The translations under genes and the position numbers were made by a program. From Flexivirga alba (GTDB lineage: Bacteria; Actinomycetota; Actinomycetes; Actinomycetales; Dermatophilaceae), in assembly GCF_042661025.1 (NCBI RefSeq), contig NZ_JBHSWH010000001.1:3844001-3908000 (forward strand): a stretch of DNA of 64,000 bases. Direction: 5' to 3'. Positions 28,330 to 38,872 of this stretch are shown here, piece by piece. The notes under the pieces were generated by a model that made no database searches, was not told the origin of the DNA, and saw nothing but the letters and a program-made list of their open reading frames with translations. Positions within the stretch are counted from its first letter, which is position 1. Every line of letters starts with the position of its first letter.

Positions 28330-29769
28330 TCAGTGATAGGCCGGGGCGACCTTGTTCTGGGCGTCACCCATCCGGTGCACGCGCAGCGCGTTCGTCGAGC
28401 CGGGGATCCCGGGCGGGGAGCCGGCGACGATGACCACCAGGTCGCCCTCGTCGGCACGGCCGGAGCCGAGGAGCAACTCGTCCACCTGCATCGCCATCTG
28501 GTCGGTGTGCTTCACCTGGGGCACGAGGTAGGTCTCGACGCCCCAGACCATCGCCAGTTGGGAGCGGGTGGACTGCTCCGGCGTGAAGGCGAGCATCGGT
28601 CGGGCGCTGCGGATGCGTGACATCCGCTTCGCCGAGTCACCCGACTCGGTGAACGTGACGAGGTATCGCACGTCGAGCAGATCGCCGACCTCCGCCGCCG
28701 CGGCGGTGACCGCGCCACCCTTGGTGTGGGGGCGAGTGCCGAGCGGCGGCACGCGATCCAGCCCGTGCTCCTCCGTGCTGTCGATGATTCGTGCCATCGT
28801 CTGCACCGACTCGATCGGCCAGGCACCGACGCTCGTCTCACCGGACAGCATGATCGCGTCCGCACCGTCGAGCACCGCGTTGGCGCAGTCGCTGACCTCT
28901 GCCCGGGTCGGTCGGGAGTTCTCGGTCATCGACTCGAGCACCTGCGTCGCGACAATCACCGGCTTCGCATTACGGCGACAGATCTCGATCGCGCGCTTCT
29001 GGACCAGCGGCACCTCTTCGAGCGGCAGCTCCACGCCGAGGTCGCCGCGGGCGACCATCACACCGTCGAACGCATCGATGATTGCCGCGAGATTGTCTAC
29101 GGCTTGGGGCTTTTCGACCTTTGCGATCACCGGAACGCGGCGACCTTCCTCGTCCATGATCTCGTGCGCGCGGCGTATGTCGCCGGCGTCGCGCACGAAG
29201 GACAGGGCAACGACATCGGTGCCCAGCTTGAGCGCCCAGCGCAGGTCGGCCTCGTCCTTCTCCGACAGCGCCGGCACACTCACGGCCACACCGGGCAGGT
29301 TGATGCCCTTGTGGTTGGAGACGTCGCCGCCTTCGACCACCTCAGCATGCACGTCGGTCTCGGTCACTTCCCGAGCGCGCAGGCAGACCTTGCCATCGTC
29401 GATCAGCAGCAGGTCTCCGGGCTGCACATCACCTGGCAAACCCTTGTAGGTAGTGGAAACTCGGCTCTGGTCACCCTCGATGTCGTCGATGGTGATCGTG
29501 AACGGGTCGCCCGCTTTGAGCGTGATCGGTCCATCGGCGAATGTCCCCGTGCGGATCTTCGGACCCTGCAGGTCGCACATCACGCAGACGGCACGTCCGG
29601 CGTCATTCGATGCTGTGCGAATCGCTGCGTAGACCTGCTCGTGATCGGAGTAGGCGCCGTGCGAGAGATTCAGCCGCGCGACGTCCATGCCGGCGTCGAC
29701 CAGTGCCCGCACCTTCTCCGGTGTTGCAGTGGCAGGTCCAAGGGTGCAAACAATTTTGGCTCGACGCAT
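28330..29769 (-). CDS. pyk: Pyruvate kinase
   Basis: A 479-residue glycolytic enzyme converting phosphoenolpyruvate and ADP to pyruvate and ATP. It begins MRRAKIVCTLGPATATPEKV; LNLSHGAYSDHEQ, the catalytic Lys block VIAKVEKPQAVDN and the metal-binding MVARGDLGVELPLEEVP are all present, followed by LSGETSVGAWPIE. Length is normal. It stands alone, with repeat-rich DNA upstream (29770-29932) and the two-component promoter downstream. Confidence 0.96.
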   Translation of the reverse strand: MRRAKIVCTLGPATATPEKVRALVDAGMDVARLNLSHGAYSDHEQVYAAIRTASNDAGRAVCVMCDLQGPKIRTGTFADGPITLKAGDPFTITIDDIEGDQSRVSTTYKGLPGDVQPGDLLLIDDGKVCLRAREVTETDVHAEVVEGGDVSNHKGINLPGVAVSVPALSEKDEADLRWALKLGTDVVALSFVRDAGDIRRAHEIMDEEGRRVPVIAKVEKPQAVDNLAAIIDAFDGVMVARGDLGVELPLEEVPLVQKRAIEICRRNAKPVIVATQVLESMTENSRPTRAEVSDCANAVLDGADAIMLSGETSVGAWPIESVQTMARIIDSTEEHGLDRVPPLGTRPHTKGGAVTAAAAEVGDLLDVRYLVTFTESGDSAKRMSRIRSARPMLAFTPEQSTRSQLAMVWGVETYLVPQVKHTDQMAMQVDELLLGSGRADEGDLVVIVAGSPPGIPGSTNALRVHRMGDAQNKVAPAYH

Positions 29770-29852
29770 GCCTCAACCCTAGTGATCCGGAGTGCTACCC
29801 AACGCACCGTCCCGGCATACCGTCCGGCATACGAGTGAGTAACTTGTGTGGA

Positions 29853-29911
29853 CGCCTCGAGACGCTCGCTCCCCTTCGAGACGCTCGCTCGTACCTCACG
29901 AGCTCCTCAGG
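29853..29911. repeat. Copy of the ACGAGCGAGCGTCTCGA repeat family
   Basis: Two adjacent units share CGAGACGCTCGCT (29857-29869 and 29877-29889). The second continues CGTACCTCACGAGCTCCTC. Its complement matches the tandem array at 44675-44868 and the core GAGGTACGAGCGAG found at the start of trpE. It lies in the 163-base gap between pyk and gltD, downstream of gltD. Confidence 0.6.
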
Positions 29912-29932
29912 GCACCGCTCGACCCGCAAATG

Positions 29933-31392
29933 TCAGACGGTCAGCGGGCGATCGGTCGGCGCGATCGGTGCCGGCAGGTCGGAGTGACCGCCGGACAAGA
30001 ACGCGTCAACGCCGTGTGCGGCAGCGCGTCCTTCGGCGATCGCCCAGACGATCAGCGACTGGCCGCGTCCGGCGTCACCGGCGACGAAGACCCCGGCACC
30101 GACGACATGAAATTGTCGTCACGGCGCACGTTGGAACGCTCATCGAGTTCGACTCCGAGGTCGCCGACCAGGCTCTCGGTCAACGGTCCGAGGAAGCCCA
30201 TGGCGAGCAGGACCAGGTCTGCGTCGATCTCTCGCTCAGAGCCTTCGACCTCTTCGAATCCGCTTGATCCAGAACGAACTTCAGCCACCCGCAACGCACG
30301 CAGCTTGCCTGTGCCGTCGTCGATCGCTTCCTTCGTGCTGATCGCGTAGACCCGCTCGCCACCTTCCTCGTGGGCGCTGGCGACCCGGAAGATCATCGGG
30401 TATGTCGGCCACGGGTGCGCTTCGGCGCGCTCGTCGCCCGGTCGCGGCATGATCTCCAGCGACGTGACCGATTTGGCACCCTGGCGCAGGGAGGTTCCGA
30501 TGCAGTCGGCGCCGGTGTCGCCGCCACCGATCACGACAACGTGCTTGCCCTCGGCAGTCACCTGATCCTCGACCCGCTCGCCGAGCGCGACCCGGTTCGC
30601 CGGGGGCAGGAAGTCCATCGCCTGCACGAAGCCCTCGAGCTCGCGGCCCTGCACAGGTAGGTCACGTGGGACCGTCGATCCGATCGAGACGACCACTGCG
30701 TCATACCGACTGCGCAACTGCGCCCACGTGATGTCCTTGCCGATCTCGGTGTTGCAGCGGAAGCGTGTGCCTTCGGCGGTCATCTGATCGATGCGCCGGT
30801 CAACGACGGACTTCTCCATCTTGAACTCGGGGATGCCGTAACGCAGCAATCCGCCTGGCTTGTCTGCGCGTTCGAAGACAGCGACCGTGTGACCGGCGCG
30901 GGTGAGCTGCTGCGCGGCCGCCAGACCCGCAGGCCCGGAGCCGACGACGGCGACGGTGCGGCCGGTCAGCCGCTCCGGCGGCTGGGGCTCCACCGAACCG
31001 TCGGCGAAGGCCTGCTCGATCGTGGTCACCTCGATCTGCTTGATGGTGACCGCGGGCTCGCTGATGCCGAGCACACAGGCCGTCTCGCAGGGCGCCGGAC
31101 ACAGCCGACCGGTGAACTCCGGGAAGTTGTTCGTCGCATGCAGCCGATCGATCGCATCCGGCCAATCACCGCGCCACGCAAGGGTGTTCCACTCCGGGAT
31201 CAAGTTGCCCAGTGGGCACCCCTGATGACAGAACGGTATGCCGCAGTCCATGCAACGGCCGGCCTGCTGCTGCAGGTCGCTGCGCTGCTGCTCCTCGTAG
31301 ACCTCTTTCCAATCCCTGATCCGCACCGGGACCGGACGCCGCTCCGGGAGGCTGCGCTCCCGGACCTTCAGAAAGCCGCGTGGGTCAGCCAC
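29933..31392 (-). CDS. gltD: Glutamate synthase (NADPH) small subunit (frameshifted at 30091-30094)
   Basis: The beta subunit passes electrons from NADPH to GltB for glutamate formation from glutamine and 2-oxoglutarate. N-terminal iron-sulfur Cys clusters are CMDCGIPFCHQGCPLGN and CPAPCETACVLG. FAD binding is VVGSGPAGLAAAQQL and NADPH binding VVIGGGDTGADCIGT. The frame breaks after FMSSVPG; one extra C in the CCCC at 30091-30094 restores GVFVAGDAGRGQSLIVWAI and the C terminus to TGA 29933-29935, about 486 aa in all, the family size. GTG 31392 overlaps the gltB stop by 8 bases. Confidence 0.93.
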
Positions 31393-34300
31393 GGGACACC
31401 TCCATGATTCGTGCCCAGACGACGTCGCCGTCCGGATCGAGTCCTTCCTCGGTCGCCTTCGCTCGTACGTCGAGCACTTGCTGGTAGGCGCGTGGCAGCA
31501 CCAGCGAGAACCGCTCGGCGCTGACCGGCCACTGCGCCAACAGCCTTCCGGCGACGGCCGATTCGGTCCATTCCTGATGCTTTTCGAGCAGTCCGTGCAC
31601 GGCTGCCAGGTCCTCCTCGCGCAGCGAGCTGACGTCGACCAGCTCGCGGTTGACGAGCTGCTCGTCGAGATCCAGCACGTAGCCGACCCCACCCGACATA
31701 CCGGCAGCGAGGTTGCGGCCCGTCGGGCCGAGGATCAGCACGGTGCCGCCGGTCATGTATTCCAGACCGTGGTCACCGACGCCCTCGACCACTGCGGTCG
31801 CACCGGAGTTGCGCACGCAGAACCGTTCACCCACGACACCGCGCAGGAAGAGCTCACCGGCGGTGGCGCCATACCCGATGACGTTGCCCGCGACGACGTT
31901 CTGCTCGGCGACCAGCGACGCGTCGCGCAACGGTCGAACGACCACACGTCCGCCCGAAAGCCCCTTGCCGACATAGTCATTCGCTTCTCCGAAGAGCCGC
32001 AGCGTGATTCCTGCGGGCAGGAAAGCACCGAGCGACTGTCCGGCCGCCCCGGTGAGGGTGACGTCGATCGTCCCGTCCGGCAAGCCCTCCGGATAGCGCT
32101 TGGTCACCTCGTGACCGAGCATCGTGCCGACTGTGCGGTTGACGTTGGCGACCGGCACGTCCAGACGCACCGGGACCTTGTCCTCCAGCGCGTCACGACT
32201 CATCGTGATCAGCTGCTGATCGAGTGCCTTCACCAGGCCGTGATCCTGCGGTATGACGTGTCGGCGCGGCGTGCCCTCGGGCAGGTCGATGTCGGCGAGG
32301 ATCGGCGCCAGGTCGAGGCCGGCAGCCTTCCAGTGGTCGACCGCGCGCTCGGTGTCGAGCAGGCCGACCTGGCCGATCGCTTCGTCCATCGTTCGGAAAC
32401 CCAACTGCGCCAACAGCTCTCGGACTTCCTCGGCGATGTACTCGAAGAAGGTCTCCACGAATTCCGGCTTGCCGGTGTAGCGGGCTCGCAGCTCCGGGTT
32501 CTGGGTCGCGACGCCGACGGGGCACGTGTCGAGGTGACAGACGCGCATCATGATGCAACCACTGACCACCAGTGGCGCGCTGGCGAAGCAGTACTCCTCG
32601 GCCCCGAGGAGTGCGGCGATCACCACGTCGCGGCCGGTCTTGAGCTGGCCGTCGGTCTGCACCACGATCCGGTCACGCAATCCGTTGAGCAGCAACGTCT
32701 GCTGGGTCTCGGCGAGGCCGAGCTCCCAGGGACCGCCCGCGTGCTTCAGCGACGTCAGCGGCGCCGCACCGGTGCCACCGTCATGGCCGGAGACGAGCAC
32801 GACGTCCGCGTGCGCCTTGGATACGCCCGCCGCAACGGTGCCGACACCGACCTCGGAGACGAGCTTGACGTGGATCCGCGCCGCCGGATTGGCGTTCTTC
32901 AAATCGTGGATCAGCTGAGCCAGATCCTCGATCGAATAAATGTCGTGGTGTGGCGGCGGCGAGATCAACCCGACGCCCGGTGTCGAGTGCCGTGTCGAGG
33001 CCACCCAGGGGTAGACCTTGTGGCCGGGCAGCTGACCGCCCTCCCCCGGCTTGGCACCCTGGGCCATCTTGATCTGGATGTCGTCGGCCTGGGTCAGGTA
33101 GACCGACGTGACACCGAACCGGCCGGACGCGACCTGCTTGATCGACGAGCGCCGCTCGGGATCCAGCAGGCGGTCCAGATCTTCGCCGCCCTCACCGGTG
33201 TTGGAGCGCGCGCCGAGCCGGTTCATCGCGATCGCGAGAGTCTCGTGTGCCTCCTTGCTGATCGAGCCATAGCTCATGGCCCCGGTCGAGAACCGCTTGA
33301 CGATCGCGCTGACCGGCTCGACCTCCTCGATCGGGATGCTCGGCCGAGTTCCCTTGAAGGAGAACAGTCCCCGCAGAGTCATCAGCCGCTGCGACTGGTC
33401 GTCGACCCGCTGGGTGTACTGCTTGAAGATGTCGTAACGCCGCGACCGGGTGGAGTGCTGCAGCCGGAAGACCGTCTCGGGGTCGAAGAGATGCGGCTCG
33501 CCCTCGCGGCGCCACTGATATTCGCCGCCGGTGTCGAGGGTGCGGTGCGACTGGTGCAGGCCGTTCTTCGGGTATGCCGTCTGGTGCCGTTGCGCGATCT
33601 CCTCGGCGATCTCCTCCAGGCCGATACCGCCGATGCGCGACACCGTGCCCGTGAAGTACTCGTCGATCACGCCCTGCGACAGGCCGAGCGCCTCGAACAC
33701 CTGGGCACCGCGGTATGACGCAACGGTCGAGATGCCCATCTTCGACATGACCTTCAGGACGCCCTTGCCGAGCGCGTAGATGAGGTTCTTGACCGCCTGC
33801 TCCGGGGTGACTCCGGTGATGGCGCCGCGACGGACCAAGTCCTCGACGGATTCCATTGCCAGATAAGGGTTCACGGCGGCAGCGCCATACCCGATCAGCA
33901 GTGCGACGTGATGCACCTCGCGCACATCGCCGGCCTCGACCAACAGGCCGACCTGTGTGCGGGTCTTCTCGCGGACCAGGTGGTGGTGCACCGCGGCGGT
34001 GAGCAGGAGCGACGGGATCGGCGCGAACGCGGCGGTGCTCTCCCGGTCGGACAGGACCACGAAACGGTGCCCGTCCTCGATCGCCTGCGACACCTCGGCG
34101 CAGATGCCCTTCAACCGGGCGCGCAGCGCGCTCGGCCCGCCCGCGACGCGGTAGGTGCCGCGGATGACGTAGGTCTGGTAGCCGGGGAAATCGCCGTCGT
34201 TGTTGAGATTGACCAGCTTGGCCAGCTCGTCGTTGTCGATCACCGGGAAGTCCAGCTCGACCTGCCGGGCGTGCTGCGGGCCGACCTCGAGGGCGTTGTG

Positions 34301-35934
34301 CTCCGGGCCCATGAAGGTGCCCAGGGACGTGACCAGCACCTCGCGGATCGCGTCCAGCGGCGGGTTGGTGACTTGCGCGAACAGCTGGCTGAAGTAGTCG
34401 AAGAGCAACCGCGGACGGTCCGACAGCACCGCGACCGGGGTGTCGGTGCCCATCGAGCCGAGCGCCTCAGCAGCCGCCTGCGCCATCGGCGTCAGCAGGA
34501 TCCGCAGCTCCTCGTGGGTGTAGCCGAAAGTCTGCTGACGGCGTACGACCGACGCCGGTGTGTGCCACACGTGCTCGCGCTCGGGGCGCTTGGCCAGCTT
34601 GATGATGCCGGCGTGCAGCCAGTCCTCGTAGGGATGCTCGGCAGCCAGGTCACGCTTGATCTCGTCGTCACTGATCAGCCGTCCCTGCGCGGTGTCGACC
34701 AGGAACATGCGCCCCGGCTGCAGGCGACCCTTGCGGACGACGTGCGCCGGGTCCAGGTCGAGCACGCCCGCTTCCGATGCGAGCACGACGAGGCCGTCGT
34801 CGGTGACGGCATACCGACCCGGGCGCAGGCCGTTGCGATCCAGCACCGCGCCGACCAGAGTGCCGTCGGTGAAGGCGACGCACGCGGGACCGTCCCAAGG
34901 CTCCATGATCGCCGAGTGGTACTCGTAGAACGCCCGGCGGGCGGGGTCCATCGTCTGATGGTTCTCCCACGCCTCGGGGATCATCATCAGCACTGCGTGC
35001 GGCAGGCTGCGGCCACCCAGGTGCAGCAGCTCCAGCACCTCGTCGAAGCTGGCGGAGTCAGAGCTGGAGTCGGTGCAGATCGGGAAGAGTCGCTTGATGT
35101 CGCCGCCGAAAACATCACTGTGCAAAGTGGATTCGCGCGCACGCATCCAGTTTCGGTTACCGCGGACGGTGTTGATCTCGCCGTTGTGGGCGATCATCCG
35201 GTAGGGGTGCGACAGGGGCCACGACGGGAAGGTGTTTGTCGAGAAGCGGGAGTGGACCAGAGCCAGCTCGGTCGTGAACCGGTGGTCGGACAGGTCGGGG
35301 TAGAAGGGCTCCAGCTGACCGGTGGTCAGCATGCCCTTGTAGACGATCGTGCGGCCGGACAGTGACGGGAAATAGATCTCCCGCTCGGCCTCGATCCGCT
35401 TGCGCAGCGCATAGGCCTTGCGGTCCAGCTCGACGCCGGCCAGCTCTCCTCGGCCGCCGCCACGAACACCTGCCGGAAGACCGGCATCACGGCTTGCGCT
35501 GCGTGACCGACCAGTTCCGGGTCGGTCGGCACGTCGCGCCAGCCGAGCACCCGCAGGCCCTCTTCGGTAGCGATCTGGGCGAAGCGCTCGCCGATGTACC
35601 ACTGCTCGTCCGGGTCGGTCGGCAGGAACGCGATGCCCACGGCATACGTGCCCTTGGCCGGCAGGTCGAAATCACAGACGGCCCGAAAGAAGTCGTCCGG
35701 AATCTGCGAGAGTATGCCGGCACCGTCGCCGACCGCCGGGTCGGCGCCCGTCGCGCCCCGGTGCTCCAGGTTGCGCAACGCGGTCAACGCGTGATCGACG
35801 ATGTCGTGTCCGGCCGTGCCGCGCATGGTGGCCACCATCGCCACACCGCACGCATCGTGCTCTCGCGCCGGGTCGTACAAACCCTGCGCTGCTGGGACCG
35901 CGGAAAAACTACTGTGCGCCGTCAACGAACTCAC
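31385..35934 (-). CDS. gltB: Glutamate synthase large subunit (frameshifted at 35448-35449)
   Basis: Alpha subunit of NADPH-dependent glutamate synthase, about 1516 residues. The N-terminal glutaminase domain uses the Cys of EHDACGVAMVA after propeptide removal. The central and FMN domains contain SYGSISKEAHETLAIAMNRL and GGTGAAPLTSLKHAG; the 3Fe-4S block is CHLDTCPVGVAT; the C-terminal beta-helix domain is rich in GG repeats. The frame breaks at VFVAAAE; one extra base in the CC at 35448-35449 gives EGELAGVELDRKAYAL. The start is uncertain: GTG 35934 is used, with TTG 35976 also possible. The operon order is gltB-gltD. Confidence 0.93.
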
Positions 35935-36063
35935 CGTCCAGTCGTCGTGAACGACGCCGAACGCGCGTCGTTTCAATGGGATAACCGAACCTCATGAGGA
36001 CGACGCTGGCCTCCAAGGCCTGCACAGACTACCGCTCCACCGGTGCCGCCCACAACGTGGACT

Positions 36064-36088
36064 CCTCGTCTCACTTTATGAGACGAGG
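36064..36088 (-). promoter_or_regulatory. Perfect 10-bp dyad upstream of gltBD
   Basis: CCTCGTCTCA and TGAGACGAGG flank a 5-base AT-rich spacer, 130 bases upstream of the chosen gltB start. On the gltB strand the spacer contributes a CATAAAGT stretch resembling a -10 region, so the dyad may be a repressor site over the promoter. The regulator is unknown. A transcript hairpin is the alternative. Confidence 0.5.
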
Positions 36089-36098
36089 TGTTCCCAGG

Positions 36099-37033
36099 TC
36101 AGATCACCGGCCAACGGCCGTTGCGGGCCATCCGCCATACAGCAGACCAGGGCAGCTTCTGGTGCGGCTCACCAGGCGCCCACGGCCCGGACGTCCAACC
36201 CTCACGCCAGCCGGCGAACCACGGGTGCAGGCTCTCGCGCACGTGGCGGGACCGAATCACCTGGACCGCGGTCCAGGTGCCGACATACCCCCAGCTGACC
36301 GGCCAGGGAGGTTGCGCCGTGCGAGCCAGACCCGGTTGCGGGCGTTCTTGGTGAAGTAGTCGTCGTGCCGGCGCGGGTCGATGACCGGGTGCCCGGCGCG
36401 CAGGTGACCCAGGTAGACGGTGCGGCTGCCCGCGCCCCAGACCCGCCACGCCAGCTCGATGCCTTCGTGCGCGTAGAAGAACGGTGCCGGCCAGCCGAGC
36501 GTCTGCTCGAAGACCTCACGTCGTATGGCGACAGCCATCTCCACGACGGAGAAGACATTCGAGGAGCGGTAGGGGCTGCCCTTGCGCAGCCGCGGGATCC
36601 AGCGCGTCGGCAGATCGCCGACTTCGGGGTCCTCGATCCGGGGCTGGATCATCCCGATCGTCGGGTCGGCGCGGAACTCAGCGGCGCACTTGACCAGGAA
36701 GTCGTCGTCCAGCAACCAGGCGTCGTCGTCGAGGAAGAAGAGCAGGTCGCCGGTCACCTGGTCGACGCCGGCGTTGCGGCCGGCGGGTATGCCGACGTTC
36801 TCCGGCAGGGCGAGCGAGAGGACGCCGCGCGGCAGGTCGACCGGCTCCCAGCCGTTGCCGACGACCACGATGTCGAGACGAACCCCGGTCTGGCGAAGCA
36901 GGGACTCGAGGCCACGACGCAGCTCCGGCGGGCGGGTCCCCTGGGTCAGCACCACCGCGCCGAAGGACGGGGCATCGGCGTCTGCCGGCACAGGCTCGAC
37001 GGCAAGTTCGATCGTCGTACTCCTTCGTTTCAC
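36099..37033 (-). CDS. Family 2 glycosyltransferase (frameshifted at 36306-36308)
   Basis: Predicted GT-A-fold, nucleotide-sugar-dependent transferase acting at the inner face of the membrane. The fold begins FGAVVLTQGTRPPELRRGL; NVGIPAGRNAGVD precedes the metal-binding LFFLDDDAWLL, and acceptor-side FYAHEGIELAWRVW follows. The frame breaks at RRNLP; one extra G in GGG at 36306-36308 yields RRNLPWPVSWGYVGTW and a C terminus to 36099, 311 residues in all. GTG 37033 is the chosen start. It may serve cell-wall polysaccharide synthesis; the sugar is unknown. Confidence 0.82.
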
Positions 37034-37166
37034 CCTGAAGTTTATTCGGGGCGGGTAGAGGAGGCTTGAGTTGCGATGGCGTTGCAGGGAGCTTACGACT
37101 CGCAACACCAACGCAGAACAAGCCCCACTGGACCGGGCGGGTTCATCCCCGACCGCAGATCCTATG

Positions 37167-38081
37167 TCACTCGCTGTCGGCGTCAGCCTTCGCTGCTAGC
37201 TCAGCGTCCACCGTCGGGTCGCTGTCCGGGATCGGCTCACGAGGGCCGTTGGGATGCCGGCGGGAGCAGATGATGAGACCGATCAGCCCGCCGATGAAGA
37301 CCACGATGCAGACCCACACGTTCACCCGCTGGCCCAGGATGCGGTTGGCCGGGTCGTCCCGCATCCACTCCATCCAGATCCGGCCGACCGGGTAGAGCAT
37401 CACGTAGAGCCAGAACGACTTCCCGCGACCCAGCTGGTAGCGGCGGTCCAGCAACACGATGATCAGTGCGATCACCAGGCAGAACAGCGACTCGTAGAGG
37501 AAGGTCGGCTGGAAGTAGCCGGCAACGACCGGGTGACCCGCCGCGTCCTTGACTGCGTGGCCGGCGCTCGTGTCCCACTCGTAGATCTTCAACCGCCACG
37601 GAAGGCTCGTGGTCCGTCCGTGCAACTCATTGTTGAAGTAGTTGCCCCACCGGCCGAGTGCCTGCGCCATGATGACGCCCGGTGCGGCCGCGTCCGCGAA
37701 GTCCAGGAAGCGCACGCCACTGCGCCGGCACCCGATGTAGCCGCCGAGCGCGCCGAGCGCGATGGCGCCCCAAATGCCCAGGCCCCCGTGCCAGATCGCC
37801 AGTGCGTCCCAGGGGTTGCCGTTCTTGCCGAAGTAGGGCTGCGGCGAGGTGATGACGTTGTAGATGCGACCGCCGATGATGCCGAACGGCACCGCCCACC
37901 AAGCCACTTCATAAACCACATCGCGTCGATAACCCCGATCGCCGAGGCGACGCCCGGTCACCCATACGGCCAGCACGATGCCGGCGAGAATGCACACGGC
38001 ATACATCCGGATCGGGAACGGACCGAGCCAGAAGACCCCGACCGTCGGACTCGGGAAATATGACCCCTCGGTGAGCATCAC
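37167..38081 (-). CDS. lgt: Prolipoprotein diacylglyceryl transferase
   Basis: A 304-residue inner-membrane enzyme with about seven membrane segments that attaches diacylglycerol to the lipobox Cys of prolipoproteins. Conserved blocks are WHGGLGIWGA, the Lgt signature GRWGNYFNNELHGR with its essential Asn and Arg, and FLYESLFCLV. A hydrophilic acidic tail ends the protein. The GTG start overlaps the trpA stop (GTGA), making it the last gene of the trp operon. Its substrates include the LivK-type lipoprotein in this window. Confidence 0.93.
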   Translation of the reverse strand: MMLTEGSYFPSPTVGVFWLGPFPIRMYAVCILAGIVLAVWVTGRRLGDRGYRRDVVYEVAWWAVPFGIIGGRIYNVITSPQPYFGKNGNPWDALAIWHGGLGIWGAIALGALGGYIGCRRSGVRFLDFADAAAPGVIMAQALGRWGNYFNNELHGRTTSLPWRLKIYEWDTSAGHAVKDAAGHPVVAGYFQPTFLYESLFCLVIALIIVLLDRRYQLGRGKSFWLYVMLYPVGRIWMEWMRDDPANRILGQRVNVWVCIVVFIGGLIGLIICSRRHPNGPREPIPDSDPTVDAELAAKADADSE

Positions 38082-38872
38082 CCACGGACTCCATCAGCCA
38101 GAGCGGTTGCCGTGCGGGCGAGTTGCGCCAGCCCGTCGTGCGCGTTGTCGGCGTCGACCAGGGTGCTGACCAGCGCGGATCCGACGATCACTCCGTCGGC
38201 GAAGCGGGCGACCTCACGGGCCTGCTCCGGGGTCGACACTCCGAGACCGACGCAGACGGGTATGTCGCTGACTTCTCGCACTCGATCGACCAGCACGGCA
38301 GCCTCGCTGCCGACGGCCGATCGTGCGCCGGTGACGCCCATCAGCGCAGCGGCGTAGACGAAGCCGCGCGATGCGGCAGTCGTCATGGCCAGCCGCTCAG
38401 GAGTCGAGCTCGGTGCGACCAGGAAGATACGGTCCAGGTCGTGGGCCTCGCTGGCCGCGATCCAGTCGCCGGCCTCGTCGGGAACCAGGTCAGGTGTGAT
38501 GAGTCCGGAGGCACCGGACGCGGCCAGGTCGCGGGCGAACGCGTCCACGCCGTAACGCAGGACGGGGTTCCAGTAGGTCATCACCACGCACGCCCCACCA
38601 GCAGCGGTGATGGCTTCGGCGGCACGGAACACGTCCCGCACGTGGACCCCGGCGGCCAGCGCCCCGGTTGCCGCGGTCTGGATGACGGGGCCGTCCATCA
38701 GCGGGTCGGTGTAGGGCAGCCCGATCTCGACGATGTCGACTCCGGACCGCACCATCGTCACCATCGCCTCGATGGAGGTGTCGACGTCGGGGTAACCGAC
38801 CGGCAGGTAGCCGACGAATGCCGAGCGGCCCTCGGCCTTTGTCTTCGCGAGTCTCTCCGACACGGCGCTCAT
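38078..38872 (-). CDS. trpA: Tryptophan synthase alpha subunit
   Basis: A 264-residue TIM-barrel enzyme that cleaves indole-3-glycerol phosphate to indole, channelled to TrpB. Blocks present are VDIVEIGLPYTDPLMDGPVIQ with catalytic Glu and Asp, and FVYAAALMGVTGAR and VCVGLGVSTPEQA for phosphate binding. ATG 38872 is set by a 4-base ATGA overlap with the trpB stop; a longer reading to 38905 would intrude into trpB. Confidence 0.95.
   Translation of the reverse strand: MSAVSERLAKTKAEGRSAFVGYLPVGYPDVDTSIEAMVTMVRSGVDIVEIGLPYTDPLMDGPVIQTAATGALAAGVHVRDVFRAAEAITAAGGACVVMTYWNPVLRYGVDAFARDLAASGASGLITPDLVPDEAGDWIAASEAHDLDRIFLVAPSSTPERLAMTTAASRGFVYAAALMGVTGARSAVGSEAAVLVDRVREVSDIPVCVGLGVSTPEQAREVARFADGVIVGSALVSTLVDADNAHDGLAQLARTATALADGVRG

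Noticed and set aside
31478..33718. 746-codon open frame opposite gltB
   Set aside because: Antisense shadow of a conserved gene in high-GC DNA; composition rich in Arg, Asp, Val and Gln without domains.
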